Positions 13,566 to 14,109 of a DNA stretch of 14,109 nt are shown here, piece after piece. Position 1 is the first letter of the stretch. Each line of letters opens with the position of its first letter. The DNA is from JBEINZ01 sp040377825 (lineage in GTDB: Bacteria > Pseudomonadota > Alphaproteobacteria > Rhizobiales > Ancalomicrobiaceae). The translations under genes were made by a program, and so were the position numbers. Location of the stretch: contig JBEINZ010000052.1 in NCBI GenBank assembly GCA_040377825.1, positions 1-14,109 of the forward strand, in the 5' to 3' direction. The notes under the pieces were generated by a model. The model saw nothing but the letters and a program-made list of their open reading frames with translations. It was not told the DNA's origin and searched no databases.

Positions 13566-14109
13566 ATGAAGAACTCAGTCGTTCTCGTTACCGGCGCGTC
13601 GTCGGGCATCGGCGCCGCCACGGCCGCCCGCCTCGTTGACCGCGGCTATCGCGTCTATGCGACGGCGCGCGACCCGGGTTCGCTTTCAGCTTTGGTTGCA
13701 AAAGGCTGCAAAACCCTGGCACTCGACGTGACCGACGAAGCTTCGATGAAGGCGGCGGTGGCCAGCATCGAGGCGAGCGAGGGCTCGATCGGAGCGCTGA
13801 TCAACAATGCCGGCTATAGCCTGTCCGGCGCGCTTGAGACGCTGCCGATCGCCAATGTCCGGCGTCAGTTCGAGACGAACGTTTTCGGTTTGCTACGCCT
13901 TACCCAGCTCGTATTGCCGGGCATGCGCCGGGCGGGTGCCGGCCGTATCGTGAACCTTTCATCGATGGGCGGCACGCTGACATTCCCCGGAGGCGGCGCC
14001 TATCACGCCACGAAATACGCCGTTGAGGCGTTGTCCGACGCACTCCGCTTCGAGGTCGCCGGCTTCGGGATCGACGTTGTGGTGATCCAGCCGGGCCTGA
14101 TCCGGACCG
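13566..14109 (+). CDS. Short-chain dehydrogenase/reductase, N-terminal 181 residues (cut by window edge)
   Basis: A classical SDR that uses NAD(P)(H) to oxidise or reduce an alcohol/carbonyl in the cytoplasm. TGASSGIG (9-16) binds the cofactor, with TAR (33-35) after the second strand, D54 in LALDVTD, NNAG (80-83), N105, S132/S133 in NLSSMGG, and the catalytic YHATK (Y146, K150), then PG at 176-177. The protein continues past the right edge; about 270-280 residues are usual. The ATG at 13566 follows AAGGG at eight bases. It has its own promoter, diverges from the Gfo/Idh gene, and probably lies outside the nitrogen-compound locus. The substrate cannot be inferred. Confidence 0.92.
   Translation, partial: MKNSVVLVTGASSGIGAATAARLVDRGYRVYATARDPGSLSALVAKGCKTLALDVTDEASMKAAVASIEASEGSIGALINNAGYSLSGALETLPIANVRRQFETNVFGLLRLTQLVLPGMRRAGAGRIVNLSSMGGTLTFPGGGAYHATKYAVEALSDALRFEVAGFGIDVVVIQPGLIRT

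Noticed and set aside
1..14109. Search for tRNA or rRNA genes, CRISPR repeats, insertion sequences and att sites
   Set aside because: None seen: no direct-repeat arrays, transposase motifs, terminal inverted repeats or tRNA-like cloverleaf segments were noticed by eye.

Overview
The window is GC-rich chromosomal DNA with tightly packed, often overlapping genes, ATGA-type start/stop overlaps and some TTG/GTG starts. Codon use, the queA-tgt pair and the type of catabolic genes suggest an alphaproteobacterium, possibly of the Hyphomicrobiales. That placement is an inference from style and family resemblance, because no rRNA or other marker is present.

Left part (1-2641, + strand): the 3' end of queA, then tgt overlapping it by 4 bp (two steps of tRNA queuosine modification), then a zinc-free quinone oxidoreductase of the Qor family. 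Tgt has lost three of the four zinc-binding residues known from the E. coli enzyme.

Central part (2638-13372): what looks like one catabolic locus for a nitrogen compound. A creatininase-family amidohydrolase (- strand) is separated by a 444-bp divergent control region from a six-gene + strand operon. That operon encodes a Tat-exported solute-binding protein, an ABC ATPase, two permeases (all of the polyamine/PotDABC type), a two-Rossmann FAD/NAD(P) oxidoreductase and an AllA-like ureidoglycolate lyase homologue. It converges on a four-gene - strand operon read in the order Gfo/Idh/MocA dehydrogenase, N-carbamoyl-D-amino-acid amidohydrolase, zinc nucleobase-type deaminase, LysR regulator. The carbamoylase has the exact catalytic and substrate residues, at the exact numbering, of the Agrobacterium enzyme once its TTG start is used. 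Taken together the locus encodes uptake, oxidation, deamination, cyclic-amide opening, ureido cleavage and decarbamoylation. No hydantoinase, dihydropyrimidinase or allantoinase is present. This set may be an undescribed ureide/hydantoin-like or N-heterocycle degradation route; the substrate cannot be read from the sequence.

The control region at 3457-3900 holds three clean dyads, including a perfect LysR-type T-N11-A box, so the LysR protein plausibly controls the transporter operon.

Right edge (13566-14109): the 5' part of a short-chain dehydrogenase. Upstream of it is a sigma70-like promoter overlaid by two TGACCG half-site operators exactly 22 bp apart and a 14-bp palindrome, which suggests control by a repressor (TetR type?) encoded elsewhere.
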